From the NCBI GenBank assembly GCA_900769075.1, contig CAAGFE010000060.1:62001-126000 (forward strand): a stretch of 64,000 nucleotides of DNA, given 5' to 3'. The DNA comes from Clostridia bacterium (lineage in GTDB: Bacteria > Bacillota > Clostridia > Christensenellales > Aristaeellaceae). Below, piece by piece: positions 32,665 through 42,049 of the stretch (position 1 is its first letter; the number at the start of each line of letters is the position of its first letter). A program made the translations under genes and the position numbers. The notes under the pieces are model-generated. The model made no database searches and was not told where the DNA came from. It was given only the letters and a program-made list of their open reading frames with translations.

Positions 32665-35289
32665 TTAGCCCTTGATCGCGGCCTGAGCAGCAGCCAGACG
32701 GGCGATCGGCACACGGAAGGGAGAGCAGGACACATAGTCCAGGCCGATCTTGTGGCAGAACTCAACGGACACAGGATCGCCGCCGTGCTCGCCGCAGATG
32801 CCGTAGTGCAGCTTCTTGCCGGTGGCCTTGGACTTCTCGATGGCCATCTGCATCAGCTTGCCAACGCCGTTCTGGTCCAGCTTGGCGAAGGGATCGTTCT
32901 CATAGATCTTGGCCTCGTAGTAGGCATTCAGGAACTTGCCCGCGTCGTCACGGGAGAAGCCGAAGGTCATCTGAGTCAGGTCATTGGTGCCGAAGCAGAA
33001 GAATTCAGCTTCCTGCGCCACTTCGTCAGCGGTCAGGCAGGCACGCGGAATCTCAATCATGGTGCCGACTTCGTACTTCAGCTCAACGCCGGCAGCAGCG
33101 ATTTCGGCATCCGCAGTCTTGACAACCACGTTCTTGACGAACTTGAGCTCCTTCACGTCGCCAACCAGGGGGATCATGATCTCGGGAACAATGTTCCATT
33201 CGGGATGACGGCCCTTCACAGCCAGCGCAGCGCGGATGACGGCCTTGGTCTGCATGGCAGCGATTTCGGGATAGGTGACAGCCAGACGGCAGCCACGGTG
33301 ACCCATCATGGGGTTGAACTCGTGCAGGGAAGCGATGATCTCCTTGATGCGCTGGACGGGCTTGTTCTGAGCGGCAGCCAGGGCGGCGATCTCCTCTTCG
33401 GTGGTGGGCACGAACTCATGCAGCGGGGGATCCAGGAAGCGGATGCACACGGGATGCTCTTCCATCGCCTCGTACAGGCCTTCGAAGTCAGCCTGCTGCA
33501 TGGGCATGATCTTGGCCAGGGCAGCCTCGCGCTCTTCCACGGTGTCGGAGCAGATCATCTCACGGAAGGCGCCGATACGGCCCTCTTCGAAGAACATGTG
33601 CTCGGTACGGCACAGGCCGATGCCCTCAGCGCCCAGCTGACGGGCCTTGATGGCGTCACGGGGAGAGTCAGCATTGGTGCGAACCTTCAGGGTGCGGTAC
33701 TGGTCAGCCCAGGCCATGATGCGGCCGAACTCGCCGGCGATTTCCGCTTCCTTGGTGGGGATGATGCCGTCATAGATGTTGCCGGTGGAGCCATCCAGGG
33801 ACAGCTCGTCGCCCTCGTGGAAGGTCTTGCCGGCCAGGGTGAAGACCTTGTTCTCCTCGTCCATGGCGATCTCGGTGCAGCCGGAGACGCAGCAGGTACC
33901 CATACCGCGGGCCACAACGGCAGCGTGGGAGGTCATGCCGCCGCGGACGGTCAGGATGCCCTGAGCGGCCATCATGCCCTCGATGTCTTCGGGAGAGGTC
34001 TCCAAGCGGACCAGAACGACCTTCTCGCCGCGGGCAGCCCATTCCTTGGCGTCCTCAGCGGTGAAGACGATCTTGCCGGCAGCAGCGCCGGGAGAAGCAG
34101 CCAGAGCCTTGCCGATGGGGGCGGCCTTCTTCAGGGCAGCAGCGTCGAACTGGGGATGGAGCAGGGTGTCCAGGGTACGGGGCTCGATCATGGCGACGGC
34201 CTTCTTCTCGTCGATCATGCCTTCGTCCACCAGGTCGCAGGCGATCTTCAGAGCGGCGGGCGCGGTACGCTTGCCGTTGCGGGTCTGCAGCATGTAGAGC
34301 TTGCCGTCTTCCACGGTGAACTCCATATCCTGCATGTCGCGGTAGTGGTTCTCCAGGATGGAGCAGACCTTCTCGAACTGGGCGAACGCCTCGGGGAACT
34401 TGTCCGCCATCTCGGAGATGGGCATGGGAGTACGGACGCCGGCCACGACGTCCTCGCCCTGGGCGTTGGTCAGGAACTCACCGAAGAGCTTCTTTTCGCC
34501 GGTGGCGGGGTTACGGGTGAACGCAACGCCGGTGCCGCAGTTGTCGCCCATGTTGCCGAAGGCCATGGACTGCACGTTGACAGCGGTGCCCCAGGAATAG
34601 GGAATGTCGTTCTCACGACGGTAGACATTGGCGCGGGGGTTGTCCCAGGAACGGAACACGGCCTTGATGGCGCCCATCAGCTGCTCCTTGGGATCGGAGG
34701 GGAAGTCCACGCCGATCTTGGCCTTGTACTCGGCCTTGAACTGGCCAGCCAGCTCCTTCAGGTCGTCAGCGGTCAGCTCCACGTCGTAGGTGATGCCCTT
34801 CTTGGCCTTCATCTCATCGATCAGGGCTTCGAAGTACTTCTTGCCGACCTCCATGACGACGTCGGAGTACATCTGGATGAAACGACGGTAGCAGTCCCAA
34901 GCCCAGCGAGGATTGCCGGACTTCTTCGCCAGAACTTCCACAACGTCCTCGTTCAGACCCAGGTTCAGGATGGTGTCCATCATGCCGGGCATGGACGCGC
35001 GGGCGCCGGAGCGAACGGAAACCAGCAGGGGGTTCTCCTTGTCACCGAACTTCTTGCCGGTGATGCCCTCCAGCTTCTCGACGTACTCCATGATTTCGGC
35101 CTGGATGTCAGCGTTGATCTGACGGCCGTCCTCGTAGTACTGGGTGCAGGCCTCGGTGGTAATGGTGAAGCCCTGGGGCACAGGCAGACCAATGTTGGTC
35201 ATCTCGGCCAGGTTAGCGCCCTTGCCGCCCAGCAGCTCGCGCATCTTGCCGTTGCCCTCGGTGAAAAGGTAAACAAACTTCTTCGCCAT
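32665..35289 (-). CDS. ppdK: Pyruvate, phosphate dikinase
   Basis: The 874-residue enzyme interconverts pyruvate + ATP + Pi with PEP + AMP + PPi. The N-terminal ATP-grasp domain begins VYLFTEGNGKMRELLGGKGANLAEM. The swivelling phosphohistidine domain carries GGMTSHAAVVARGMG, and the C-terminal TIM barrel ends with ICGEHGGDP, containing the catalytic Cys. The length equals typical bacterial PPDK. The ATG at 35289 has AAAGGAG. It stands alone with its own promoter and terminator. In anaerobes it usually works in the glycolytic direction using PPi or in PEP supply. No regulatory protein (PpdK-RP) gene is adjacent. Confidence 0.98.
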   Translation of the reverse strand: MAKKFVYLFTEGNGKMRELLGGKGANLAEMTNIGLPVPQGFTITTEACTQYYEDGRQINADIQAEIMEYVEKLEGITGKKFGDKENPLLVSVRSGARASMPGMMDTILNLGLNEDVVEVLAKKSGNPRWAWDCYRRFIQMYSDVVMEVGKKYFEALIDEMKAKKGITYDVELTADDLKELAGQFKAEYKAKIGVDFPSDPKEQLMGAIKAVFRSWDNPRANVYRRENDIPYSWGTAVNVQSMAFGNMGDNCGTGVAFTRNPATGEKKLFGEFLTNAQGEDVVAGVRTPMPISEMADKFPEAFAQFEKVCSILENHYRDMQDMEFTVEDGKLYMLQTRNGKRTAPAALKIACDLVDEGMIDEKKAVAMIEPRTLDTLLHPQFDAAALKKAAPIGKALAASPGAAAGKIVFTAEDAKEWAARGEKVVLVRLETSPEDIEGMMAAQGILTVRGGMTSHAAVVARGMGTCCVSGCTEIAMDEENKVFTLAGKTFHEGDELSLDGSTGNIYDGIIPTKEAEIAGEFGRIMAWADQYRTLKVRTNADSPRDAIKARQLGAEGIGLCRTEHMFFEEGRIGAFREMICSDTVEEREAALAKIMPMQQADFEGLYEAMEEHPVCIRFLDPPLHEFVPTTEEEIAALAAAQNKPVQRIKEIIASLHEFNPMMGHRGCRLAVTYPEIAAMQTKAVIRAALAVKGRHPEWNIVPEIMIPLVGDVKELKFVKNVVVKTADAEIAAAGVELKYEVGTMIEIPRACLTADEVAQEAEFFCFGTNDLTQMTFGFSRDDAGKFLNAYYEAKIYENDPFAKLDQNGVGKLMQMAIEKSKATGKKLHYGICGEHGGDPVSVEFCHKIGLDYVSCSPFRVPIARLAAAQAAIKG

Positions 35290-35393
35290 GGGAAACACTC
35301 CTTTTCTGCAATTTCGTGGATTTTTGCTCCACACCGTAGGAAAAAGCCTGAAACCGTTTCCGATTTCTGGCTGATCCATCTGTTTTACACTTT

Positions 35394-35422
35394 ATTATAA
35401 CGTTTATTTCATTTTTTTGCAA
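35394..35422 (-). promoter_or_regulatory. Promoter of ppdK
   Basis: TTGCAA, a 17-base A/T-rich spacer and TATAAT on the minus strand, about 105 bases before the ppdK ATG. Confidence 0.75.
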
Positions 35423-35505
35423 GATGCTATCTCCCCATTTCCCCAAGATTTTGAGTGAAAAAGCGGATGATACTACTTACAAATTCGAGCCAGAGAACCG
35501 AATTC

Positions 35506-35537
35506 AAAAACTGCCCCTGCCGTTTCAGCAGGAGCAG
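35506..35537 (-). terminator. Intrinsic terminator of the rnf operon
   Basis: On the minus strand, CTGCTCCTGC and GCAGGGGCAG pair across a 7-base loop and are followed by TTTTTG, 10 bases after the rnfB stop. Confidence 0.87.
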
Positions 35538-35547
35538 TGAATGAGCA

Positions 35548-36588
35548 TCAGGCCTTGGCGGCCTCGGCAGCGGGCGTTTCCACCGCAGCCTTGGGGTCAC
35601 GGGGAGCGCTTGCTTCCTTCATGGTGATGGCCTTCTTGGGGCACTTGGCGGCGCACACACCGCAGCCGGTGCAGGCGGCGTTCACCTTGTGAGTCTGCTT
35701 GAGGGAACCCTCAATCGCGCCAAACTTGCAATTCTTGGCACAGATGGTGCAGCCGATGCAGGTGTCGGGGTTGATTTCCGCCACCTTGCGGGGCTGAAGC
35801 GATTGGATTGCCCCGGTCGGGCAGGCCTCGGCGCACATCCGGCAGCCGCAGCACTTGTCATAGTCAACCACGGGCAGGTTATTCACCATGGTGATGGCTT
35901 CAAACTTGCAGGCCTTGGCGCACTTCTGGCAGCCGATGCATCCGGACTTGCAAACGTCCATGACTGCCTTCAGCTTGTCCGTGTTGCGGCAAAGCAGGGC
36001 CACCTCGTTCTTCTGGGACTGAAGTGCCAGCACACCCTTGGGGCAGGCAGCAACGCACTTTCCGCAGGCCGCGCATTTCTCTTCGTCCACAACGGGCAGC
36101 TTCTTTTCAGGATCAATATGAATCGCGTCGAAGGGGCAAGCCTTGACACAGGTGCCCAAGCCCAGGCAGGCAAATTTGCAGGACTTGAAGCCATCGTTGA
36201 TCGTGCAGGCGGCGTTGCAGTCCGCAATGCCCTTGTAGTCAAATTTCTGCTTGGCAGTCGCGCAGTCCCCCTGGCAGAGCACGCGGGCTACCTTGCGGTT
36301 GGAAGCATCAGCAACCTCCACGCCCATGATGGCGGCAATCTTCGCGCGGGCCTCGGGTGAGCTGACGGGGCAGGCGTCGGCAGGAGCCTTGCCGGAAGCA
36401 ATCGCGTCCGCGCACCCATCACAGCCGGGGTAGCCGCAGCCGCCGCAGTTCGCACCGGGCAGGGCTTCACGCACCGCATCGCGCTTGGGATCGGAGGGGA
36501 CGGCGAACACCTTGGAGGTGCCTGTCAGCACCAGACCGAAGATGAGGCCAAGCGCACCCAGAACGAGGGCAGCAATCATGATTTCCAT
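35548..36588 (-). CDS. rnfB: Rnf complex iron-sulfur subunit RnfB
   Basis: The 346-residue subunit has an N-terminal membrane helix (about 3-25) and a Cys-rich Rnf-type Fe-S site with NCGGCGYPGC. Six ferredoxin-like motifs follow (CKFACLGLGTCVKACP, CAACGKCVAACP, CIGCQKCAKAC, CCGCRMCAEACP, CIGCTICAKNC, CTGCGVCAAKCP), and it ends in an Ala/Glu-rich tail. In the Rnf complex RnfB accepts electrons from reduced ferredoxin at the cytosolic face. The size is like that of clostridial RnfB and larger than the proteobacterial form. It is the last gene of rnfCDEAB. Confidence 0.95.
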   Translation of the reverse strand: MEIMIAALVLGALGLIFGLVLTGTSKVFAVPSDPKRDAVREALPGANCGGCGYPGCDGCADAIASGKAPADACPVSSPEARAKIAAIMGVEVADASNRKVARVLCQGDCATAKQKFDYKGIADCNAACTINDGFKSCKFACLGLGTCVKACPFDAIHIDPEKKLPVVDEEKCAACGKCVAACPKGVLALQSQKNEVALLCRNTDKLKAVMDVCKSGCIGCQKCAKACKFEAITMVNNLPVVDYDKCCGCRMCAEACPTGAIQSLQPRKVAEINPDTCIGCTICAKNCKFGAIEGSLKQTHKVNAACTGCGVCAAKCPKKAITMKEASAPRDPKAAVETPAAEAAKA

Positions 36589-36607
36589 ATTCGCTACTCC
36601 CCTTTCC

Positions 36608-37183
36608 TCAGATCAGTCCGCCGAAGCCCTGGAAGGCCACGGCCATCAAACCGGCGGTAATGAGCGCACCGGGGAAACCATCCATCCACTTGGGCAGCTT
36701 GGACAGAGCCAGCTTCTCGCGGATGCAGGAGAACAGCAGCAGGGACAGGGTGAAGCCCAGCGCGCCGCAGCAGCCATTGAAGGTGCTTTCCGCCAGATTA
36801 TAGCCGCTGTCGGTGTTCAGAATCGCCACGCCCAGCACCGCGCAGTTGGTGGTGATCAGGGGCAGGTAGACGCCCAGCGCCTGGTAGAGCGAGGGAGACA
36901 GCTTCTTCAGCGCCATCTCAACAATCTGCACCAGCACGGCGATGACCAGGATGTAGGCGATGGTCTGCATGTACTGCAGCTTGAAGGGAATGAGCAGGTA
37001 CTCGTTCACCAGCCAGGTCGCAAGGGAGGCCAGGGTCATGACAAAGGTCACGGCCATGCCCATGCCGGTGGCGGTTTCAAAGCGCTTGGACACGCCCAGG
37101 AAGGGGCAGATGCCCAGGAATTTGTTCATGACGAAGTTGTTCATCAGCAGGGAGCTAACCAGAATGACAAAATAGGTATTCAT
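36608..37183 (-). CDS. rnfA: Rnf complex membrane subunit RnfA
   Basis: The 191-residue six-helix protein starts MNTYFVILVSSLLMNNFVMNKFLGICPFLGVS and contains LPLITTNCAVLGVA. The conserved FLGICPFLG and TTNCAVLG elements hold the Cys residues that carry the intramembrane Fe-S centre together with RnfE. It overlaps the end of rnfE by one base. Confidence 0.97.
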   Translation of the reverse strand: MNTYFVILVSSLLMNNFVMNKFLGICPFLGVSKRFETATGMGMAVTFVMTLASLATWLVNEYLLIPFKLQYMQTIAYILVIAVLVQIVEMALKKLSPSLYQALGVYLPLITTNCAVLGVAILNTDSGYNLAESTFNGCCGALGFTLSLLLFSCIREKLALSKLPKWMDGFPGALITAGLMAVAFQGFGGLI

Positions 37184-37815
37184 CAGGCAGCCTCCTTCTT
37201 TGCGTGTTTCTTCTGACCCAGCTTGCGCAGGCCGTTCACAGCCACCAGCATCAGACCGAGCGTGACAAAGCCGCCGGGAACCTGCAGCATGATCGCCATG
37301 GGCTGGTAGGAAGCGGGCATCACAGTTAGCCCGAACAGAGTGCCGTTGCCGATCACCTCACGGATGCAGCTGAGCAGCGTGATGGCGAAGGTGAAGCCCA
37401 GGCCCATGCCCAGGCCATCCGCGATGGACAGCAGCGGCGGATTCTTGAACGCGAAGGATTCCGCGCGGGCGAAGATGATGCAGTTCACCACAATCAGCGG
37501 GATGTACATGCCCAGGGAAGCGGACAGATCGGGCAGGTACGCCTTCATGAACAGGTCAATCATCGTCACGAAGGACGCGATGACCACGATGAAGGAAGGA
37601 ATGCGAACCTTTTCCGGAATGAAGTTGCGCAGCAGGCTGATGAACAAGTTGGAGCACACCAGCACCGCCGTGGTCGCCAGGCCCATGCCCACGCCGTTGG
37701 ATCCGGCAGTGGTGATGGCCAGGGTCGGACACATGCCGAGCATCAGGGTGAAGGTGGGATTCTCCGTCACCAGGCCATTGAAGAAAACACTGAAGAAATT
37801 CTGCTTCTTAGCCAT
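37183..37815 (-). CDS. rnfE: Rnf complex membrane subunit RnfE
   Basis: The 210-residue homologue of RnfA has FFNGLVTENPTFTLMLGMCPTLAITT, then PLIVVNCIIFARAESFAF and DGLGMGLGFTFAIT, all RnfE hallmarks. It ends with a basic tail (KLGQKKHAKKEAA). The start overlaps the rnfD end by 8 bases. In other rnf operons rnfG lies between rnfD and rnfE; here the overlap leaves no room for it. Confidence 0.97.
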   Translation of the reverse strand: MAKKQNFFSVFFNGLVTENPTFTLMLGMCPTLAITTAGSNGVGMGLATTAVLVCSNLFISLLRNFIPEKVRIPSFIVVIASFVTMIDLFMKAYLPDLSASLGMYIPLIVVNCIIFARAESFAFKNPPLLSIADGLGMGLGFTFAITLLSCIREVIGNGTLFGLTVMPASYQPMAIMLQVPGGFVTLGLMLVAVNGLRKLGQKKHAKKEAA

Positions 37816-38755
37816 GCTTCTTCACCTCCCCAAACGGATGCGGCATGGTGAAACGGTCGATCATGGGCGTTGCGACATTCATGAACAGGATGGCGAAGGA
37901 GCAACCTTCGGGATAATTCGCAAACGCACGGATAATGAAGAGGAAGAAACCGCAGCCAATGCCGAAAATCACGCGTCCGGTGCGGTGGATGGGACTAGTG
38001 GCGTAATCCGTCGCCATGAAAAACGCGCCGAGCATCAGGCCGCCGGCCAGCAGCTCGTACAGGGCCACTTCCGCGCCGTCCTTGATCAGGAAGCACAGGA
38101 AAACGGTGGCGATGAAGGACACCGGGATGCGCCAATCCACGATCCCGCGGAGGATCAGATACAGGCCGCCCAGGATGATGGCGAGCGCGCAGGTTTCACC
38201 CAGCACGCCGCCCTGGTTGCCCACCAGCAGGTCCAGCAGCTTGATGCCTTCGATAGAACCGGTGTTGAGGGTAGCCAGCGGGGTCGCGCCGGACACCGCA
38301 TCCGCCATAAACTGGAAGGGATTCGCCTGGGGATAGGAGCCCATGATGCCGCTCCAGCTGATAAACAGGATGGCGCGGGCGGTCAGGGCCGGGTTCATGA
38401 AGTTGGAACCGATGCCGCCGAAGAGCTGCTTGACCAGAATGATGGCCAGGATGGAGCCGATCACAGCGATCCACCAGGGCGCAGTGGCAGGCAGGTTGTA
38501 GGCCAGCAGCAATCCGGTAACGACCGCGCTCCAGTCGGAGATGGTCACAGGCTGCCTGGTCGCCTTCTGCCAGAGGAACTCGCTCAACACGCAGGTTGCC
38601 ACACAGATGGCAATCAGCAGTGCCGCGTTGAAGCCGTAGAGGATGATGCCTGCAATGCCGGCAGGTGCCAGCGCGAGGCAAACCTCCTGCATGATCCGCT
38701 GCGAGGTGGCTTTATCGCGCAGATGCGGAGAGGAGGTAACAGCGAAATTGGACAT
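37808..38755 (-). CDS. rnfD: Rnf complex membrane flavoprotein RnfD
   Basis: The 315-residue protein has about nine hydrophobic segments. The covalent FMN attachment motif SGAT (Thr158) is intact in DAVSGATPLATLNTG. MQEVCLALAPAGIAG and FGGIGSNFMNPALTARA are typical RnfD sequences. It forms part of the sodium- or proton-translocating core. The start is 22 bases after the rnfC stop. Confidence 0.96.
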   Translation of the reverse strand: MSNFAVTSSPHLRDKATSQRIMQEVCLALAPAGIAGIILYGFNAALLIAICVATCVLSEFLWQKATRQPVTISDWSAVVTGLLLAYNLPATAPWWIAVIGSILAIILVKQLFGGIGSNFMNPALTARAILFISWSGIMGSYPQANPFQFMADAVSGATPLATLNTGSIEGIKLLDLLVGNQGGVLGETCALAIILGGLYLILRGIVDWRIPVSFIATVFLCFLIKDGAEVALYELLAGGLMLGAFFMATDYATSPIHRTGRVIFGIGCGFFLFIIRAFANYPEGCSFAILFMNVATPMIDRFTMPHPFGEVKKHG

Positions 38756-38777
38756 GGTAGGATGTCACTCCCCTTTC

Positions 38778-40136
38778 TTATTCTTTGGTTTTTTCCGCAG
38801 CAGCCTTGGCGGCAGCGGCCTTTTTCCTGGCGTTGATGACCCGCTTGCCCATGCGGCAGGACTGGGTCAGCAGACGCTTGGCGGGGCACGCAAAGGTGCA
38901 GGCACCGCATTCCAGGCAGTTCATCACGCCGCACTTTTCAGCTTCGTCATAGTTGCCCGTGCGTACCAGCATATCCAGCTTGGTAGGCACAAGGCGCATC
39001 GGGCAGGCCTGGACGCATCGGCCGCAGTTGATGCAGGGGTTTTCGGGCTTTTCCGCCGCTTCCTTGCCCAGGGCCAGCACACCCGAGGTGCCCTTTGTCA
39101 TCGGGATGTTGGCATGCGGGATCGCCATGCCCATCATGGGCCCGCCGGAAATCAGCTTCTCGACACCGGGCTGGAGTCCGCCGCAGGCGTCGATCAGATT
39201 TTCGATCGAGGCACCAACGCGAATCAGGTAGTTGCCTGGATTGTTGACCAAGCCGCCCATGGTGGTCACGCGCTGAACCAGCGGCTTGCCCTCGCGGATG
39301 GCCTGCTGGATGGCATAGATGGTGCCGACATTGCTGACCACGCAGCCCACGTCCAGGGGCAGACCGCCGGTGGGAACCTTGCGGCGGGTGGTGGCGTAAA
39401 CCAGCTGCTTCTCACCGCCCTGGGGGTACATCACGGGCAGCGCTTGCACCTTGATGCCTTCCACGCCCTCACAGGCGGCCAGCAGCGCCTGAACAGCGTC
39501 CATCTTGTTGTCTTCCACGCCGATGATGGCTTCCTGGATGTCAAGGGCCAGCATGATCAGGTGGATGCCGTCAATGATCTCCGTGGGTTTTTCCAGCATC
39601 AGGCGATGGTCAGCGGTCAGGTAGGGCTCGCACTCCGCGCCGTTGACGATCAGCTTCTCGATGGTCTTGCCCTTGGCGGGCGTCAGCTTCACGGAGGTCG
39701 GGAAGGTTGCGCCGCCCATGCCCACGATGCCGGCCTCGCGCACGATGCTCTGCAGCTCGGCAGCGGTCAGGGTTTCGGGGTGATCGGAAGGATGGAGCTC
39801 CACCCAGTTGTCCTGGAAGTCGTTTTCAATCACAACGGCAGGCACAACGGCGCCGCTGGCGATTTCCACATTCTCGATGCCGACAACCTTGCCGGACACG
39901 GAGGAATGCACGGGAGCGGACACAAAACCGCCCGCTTCACCGATTTTCTGACCCATCAGGACGGCGTCGCCCTTCTTCACCAGCGCGGCAGCGGGTGCGC
40001 CGATGTGCTGGCTCAGCGGAATCACGACACGCTGGGGTGCGGGAAGCTCGCGGATGGCATTGCCGCTGTTGACAGCCTTGCCGTTCACGCCCTCGTGCGG
40101 ATGCATGCCGCCAGGAAACATTTTTTTGCGAAACAC
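38778..40136 (-). CDS. rnfC: Rnf complex NADH-binding subunit RnfC
   Basis: The start is taken as GTG at 40136 (VFRKKMFPGGMHPHEG), with GAAGGGGG upstream, giving 452 residues. The N-terminal barrel-sandwich domain and SLBB region precede the Nqo1-like NADH/FMN-binding core (NGAECEPYLTADHRLM). Two ferredoxin motifs, CINCGRCVQACP and CLECGACTFACP, lie near the end, followed by a Lys/Ala-rich tail. RnfC oxidises or reduces NAD at the cytosolic side. It is the first gene of the operon. Confidence 0.96.
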   Translation of the reverse strand: MFRKKMFPGGMHPHEGVNGKAVNSGNAIRELPAPQRVVIPLSQHIGAPAAALVKKGDAVLMGQKIGEAGGFVSAPVHSSVSGKVVGIENVEIASGAVVPAVVIENDFQDNWVELHPSDHPETLTAAELQSIVREAGIVGMGGATFPTSVKLTPAKGKTIEKLIVNGAECEPYLTADHRLMLEKPTEIIDGIHLIMLALDIQEAIIGVEDNKMDAVQALLAACEGVEGIKVQALPVMYPQGGEKQLVYATTRRKVPTGGLPLDVGCVVSNVGTIYAIQQAIREGKPLVQRVTTMGGLVNNPGNYLIRVGASIENLIDACGGLQPGVEKLISGGPMMGMAIPHANIPMTKGTSGVLALGKEAAEKPENPCINCGRCVQACPMRLVPTKLDMLVRTGNYDEAEKCGVMNCLECGACTFACPAKRLLTQSCRMGKRVINARKKAAAAKAAAEKTKE

Positions 40137-40205
40137 GGACGGAGGTCCCCCTTCCATATCATGCAGGGCTGTTGGACACAGTCCCACCTATTAACATACA
40201 TAGTC

Positions 40206-40214
40206 ATTATAACA
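40206..40214 (-). promoter_or_regulatory. Extended -10 promoter of the rnf operon
   Basis: On the minus strand, TGTTATAAT is an extended -10 (TGn plus consensus TATAAT). No good -35 lies 17 bases upstream (ATACGG). It is about 70 bases before the rnfC start. Confidence 0.6.
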
Positions 40215-40293
40215 TATCTCACGACATTCCGTATAGAAAAAAATCTGACAATTTCAAAGGTAAAATTTTGTATACCTTATCCGTTAGGTTCTC

Positions 40294-42024
40294 CTAACCT
40301 TCCGATTTCGCTGTCAGCTGGCTTCGATGCGCGCTGGCTACCTCCAGCATGTGGGCGGCATGGCTGCAGGCGGAATCCTCGCTGCCGTCAGCACCGCCCA
40401 GCATGCGGGCTACCTCCCGGATGCGTTCTTCATTTGTCAGGCACCGAACGGAGGTGTTTGTGCGCGCCCCTTCCACCCGCTTTTCCACCAGGAACTGATG
40501 CGCGGCCATGGCAGCAATCTGGGGCAGATGGGTCACGCAGATCACCTGGCGGCTGCTGGCGATGCCAGCCATCTTCTCCGCCACCACCTGGGCCATCCTG
40601 CCGGAAATGCCCGTATCGATCTCGTCAAACACCATGGTGCCCACGCCGCCCTTTTCGGCCTCCAGGCTCTTGATGGCAAGCATCATGCGGCTCAGTTCGC
40701 CGCCGGAGGCAATCTTCGACAGGGGCTTGAGGGGTTCGCCGGGATTGGGGGAAATCATGAATTCCACCACATCATCGCCCACCGACTGGGGCATGAGCAC
40801 CTTGCCTTCGGGGCGAAGGGCGAAATTCACCTTGAATACCGTCTGCCCCATGCCCAGCTCCTTCAGCTGGGTCATCATATTCTGCTCGAAGGCTTCCGCC
40901 AGGGTATGCCGTGCCGCCGTCAGCTCCCGGGCCAGGGCGCGGTAGGCAGCCAGCAGCCGCTTGTGCTCGGCCCCCATGGCGGCCAACTGCTGATCCAATG
41001 AGGCGTAGTTGTCGTACTCCTCCTGCATCTTCCCCTGCTCCGCCAAAACCTCCGGAATCGTGTCGCCGTACTTGCGCTCCAGGCGGCGGATGAGATCCAG
41101 CCGGGTTTCGACCTGTTCCGCGCGGGCCGGGTCAAACTCGCCGTTTTCCGCCAGGGCGCTGAGTTCATAGCCCAGCTCTTCCAATTCATAATAGGAAGAT
41201 TCGCACCGCTGCGCCAGGGAAGCATAGGGATCGCCCAGGGAGGCCAGCCCTTTGAGGGCGGTCATCGTTTCCTTCACGCGGGTCAGAACGGATTCGCTGT
41301 CCTCGCTGGCGGATATCGCACGGTGCGCCGTCTGCACAGCGGCGGCGATCTTTTCCGAATGGCGGAAGCGTTCCTTTTCCGCGGTGAGGGCTTCCTCCTC
41401 CCCGGGCCTGAGCTTCGCCTTTTTCAGTTCCTCAAGGCTTTTCTGCAGCGATTCCATCCGGTACTGCTTTTTCTCATTTTCCCGGACGAGCCGCCCGTAC
41501 TGACGGTGATTGGTGATGAACGCCTGATACGCCTCGTCCACCCGGGACAAGAGCGCCTGATAGTCCTCCCCGCCCGCAGCATCTAGGAAGAGGAGGTGGA
41601 ACTGGGGATTCATCAGGAACTGCGCTTCGTGCTGACCATGCACGTCCATCAGCAGGGCAGCAACTTCCTTGAGCTGGCTGACGGGCATCACCACGCCGCA
41701 GACCCGGCAAAGATTCCGCCCCGTGCGGGTGATCTCCCGGTATAGCGTCATCGTGCCGTCATCATCCTCCAGGGCATGCTCTGCCGCCCAGGAGGCGGCT
41801 GCTTTGCTCCCGGATGCGTCAAAGACGGCCTCCACCCAGGCTTTGTCCGTACCGGTACGGATCAGATCCCGATCCGCCCGACCGCCAAGGACCAGGTTCA
41901 CCGCGTCCACCACGATGGATTTGCCCGCGCCGGTTTCGCCGGTCATGACATGCAGTCCATCGCCGAATTCCAGCGTAAGGTCCTCAATCAGCGCAATGTT
42001 ATGCATCCGCATGGATAGGATCAT
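40294..42024 (-). CDS. recN: DNA repair protein RecN
   Basis: The 576-residue SMC-like ATPase has Walker A GETGAGKS (residues 29-36), a long central coiled coil, then ISPNPGEPLKPLSKIASGGE (signature) and Walker B MVFDEIDTGISG. This is full RecN length. It acts early in double-strand-break repair. It follows argR by 25 bases, the order argR-recN being very widely conserved in Firmicutes and supporting both calls. Confidence 0.96.
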   Translation of the reverse strand: MILSMRMHNIALIEDLTLEFGDGLHVMTGETGAGKSIVVDAVNLVLGGRADRDLIRTGTDKAWVEAVFDASGSKAAASWAAEHALEDDDGTMTLYREITRTGRNLCRVCGVVMPVSQLKEVAALLMDVHGQHEAQFLMNPQFHLLFLDAAGGEDYQALLSRVDEAYQAFITNHRQYGRLVRENEKKQYRMESLQKSLEELKKAKLRPGEEEALTAEKERFRHSEKIAAAVQTAHRAISASEDSESVLTRVKETMTALKGLASLGDPYASLAQRCESSYYELEELGYELSALAENGEFDPARAEQVETRLDLIRRLERKYGDTIPEVLAEQGKMQEEYDNYASLDQQLAAMGAEHKRLLAAYRALARELTAARHTLAEAFEQNMMTQLKELGMGQTVFKVNFALRPEGKVLMPQSVGDDVVEFMISPNPGEPLKPLSKIASGGELSRMMLAIKSLEAEKGGVGTMVFDEIDTGISGRMAQVVAEKMAGIASSRQVICVTHLPQIAAMAAHQFLVEKRVEGARTNTSVRCLTNEERIREVARMLGGADGSEDSACSHAAHMLEVASAHRSQLTAKSEG

Positions 42025-42049
42025 GGCTTGATGCTCCTTGTCTTTCGGG

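Noticed and set aside
32572..35400. A 942-codon plus-strand frame covering ppdK
   Set aside because: It is the antisense shadow of ppdK: Leu/Gly/His-rich, no recognisable domain, and it runs across the terminators at both ends of ppdK.
37808..37815. Possible rnfG between rnfD and rnfE
   Set aside because: The two genes overlap by 8 bases, so no gene fits. No FMN-binding-domain frame was seen elsewhere in the window.
40281..40300. GTTAGG-AGAA-CCTAAC hairpin over the recN stop as a terminator
   Set aside because: The stem is only six pairs and has no T-run; too weak to call.
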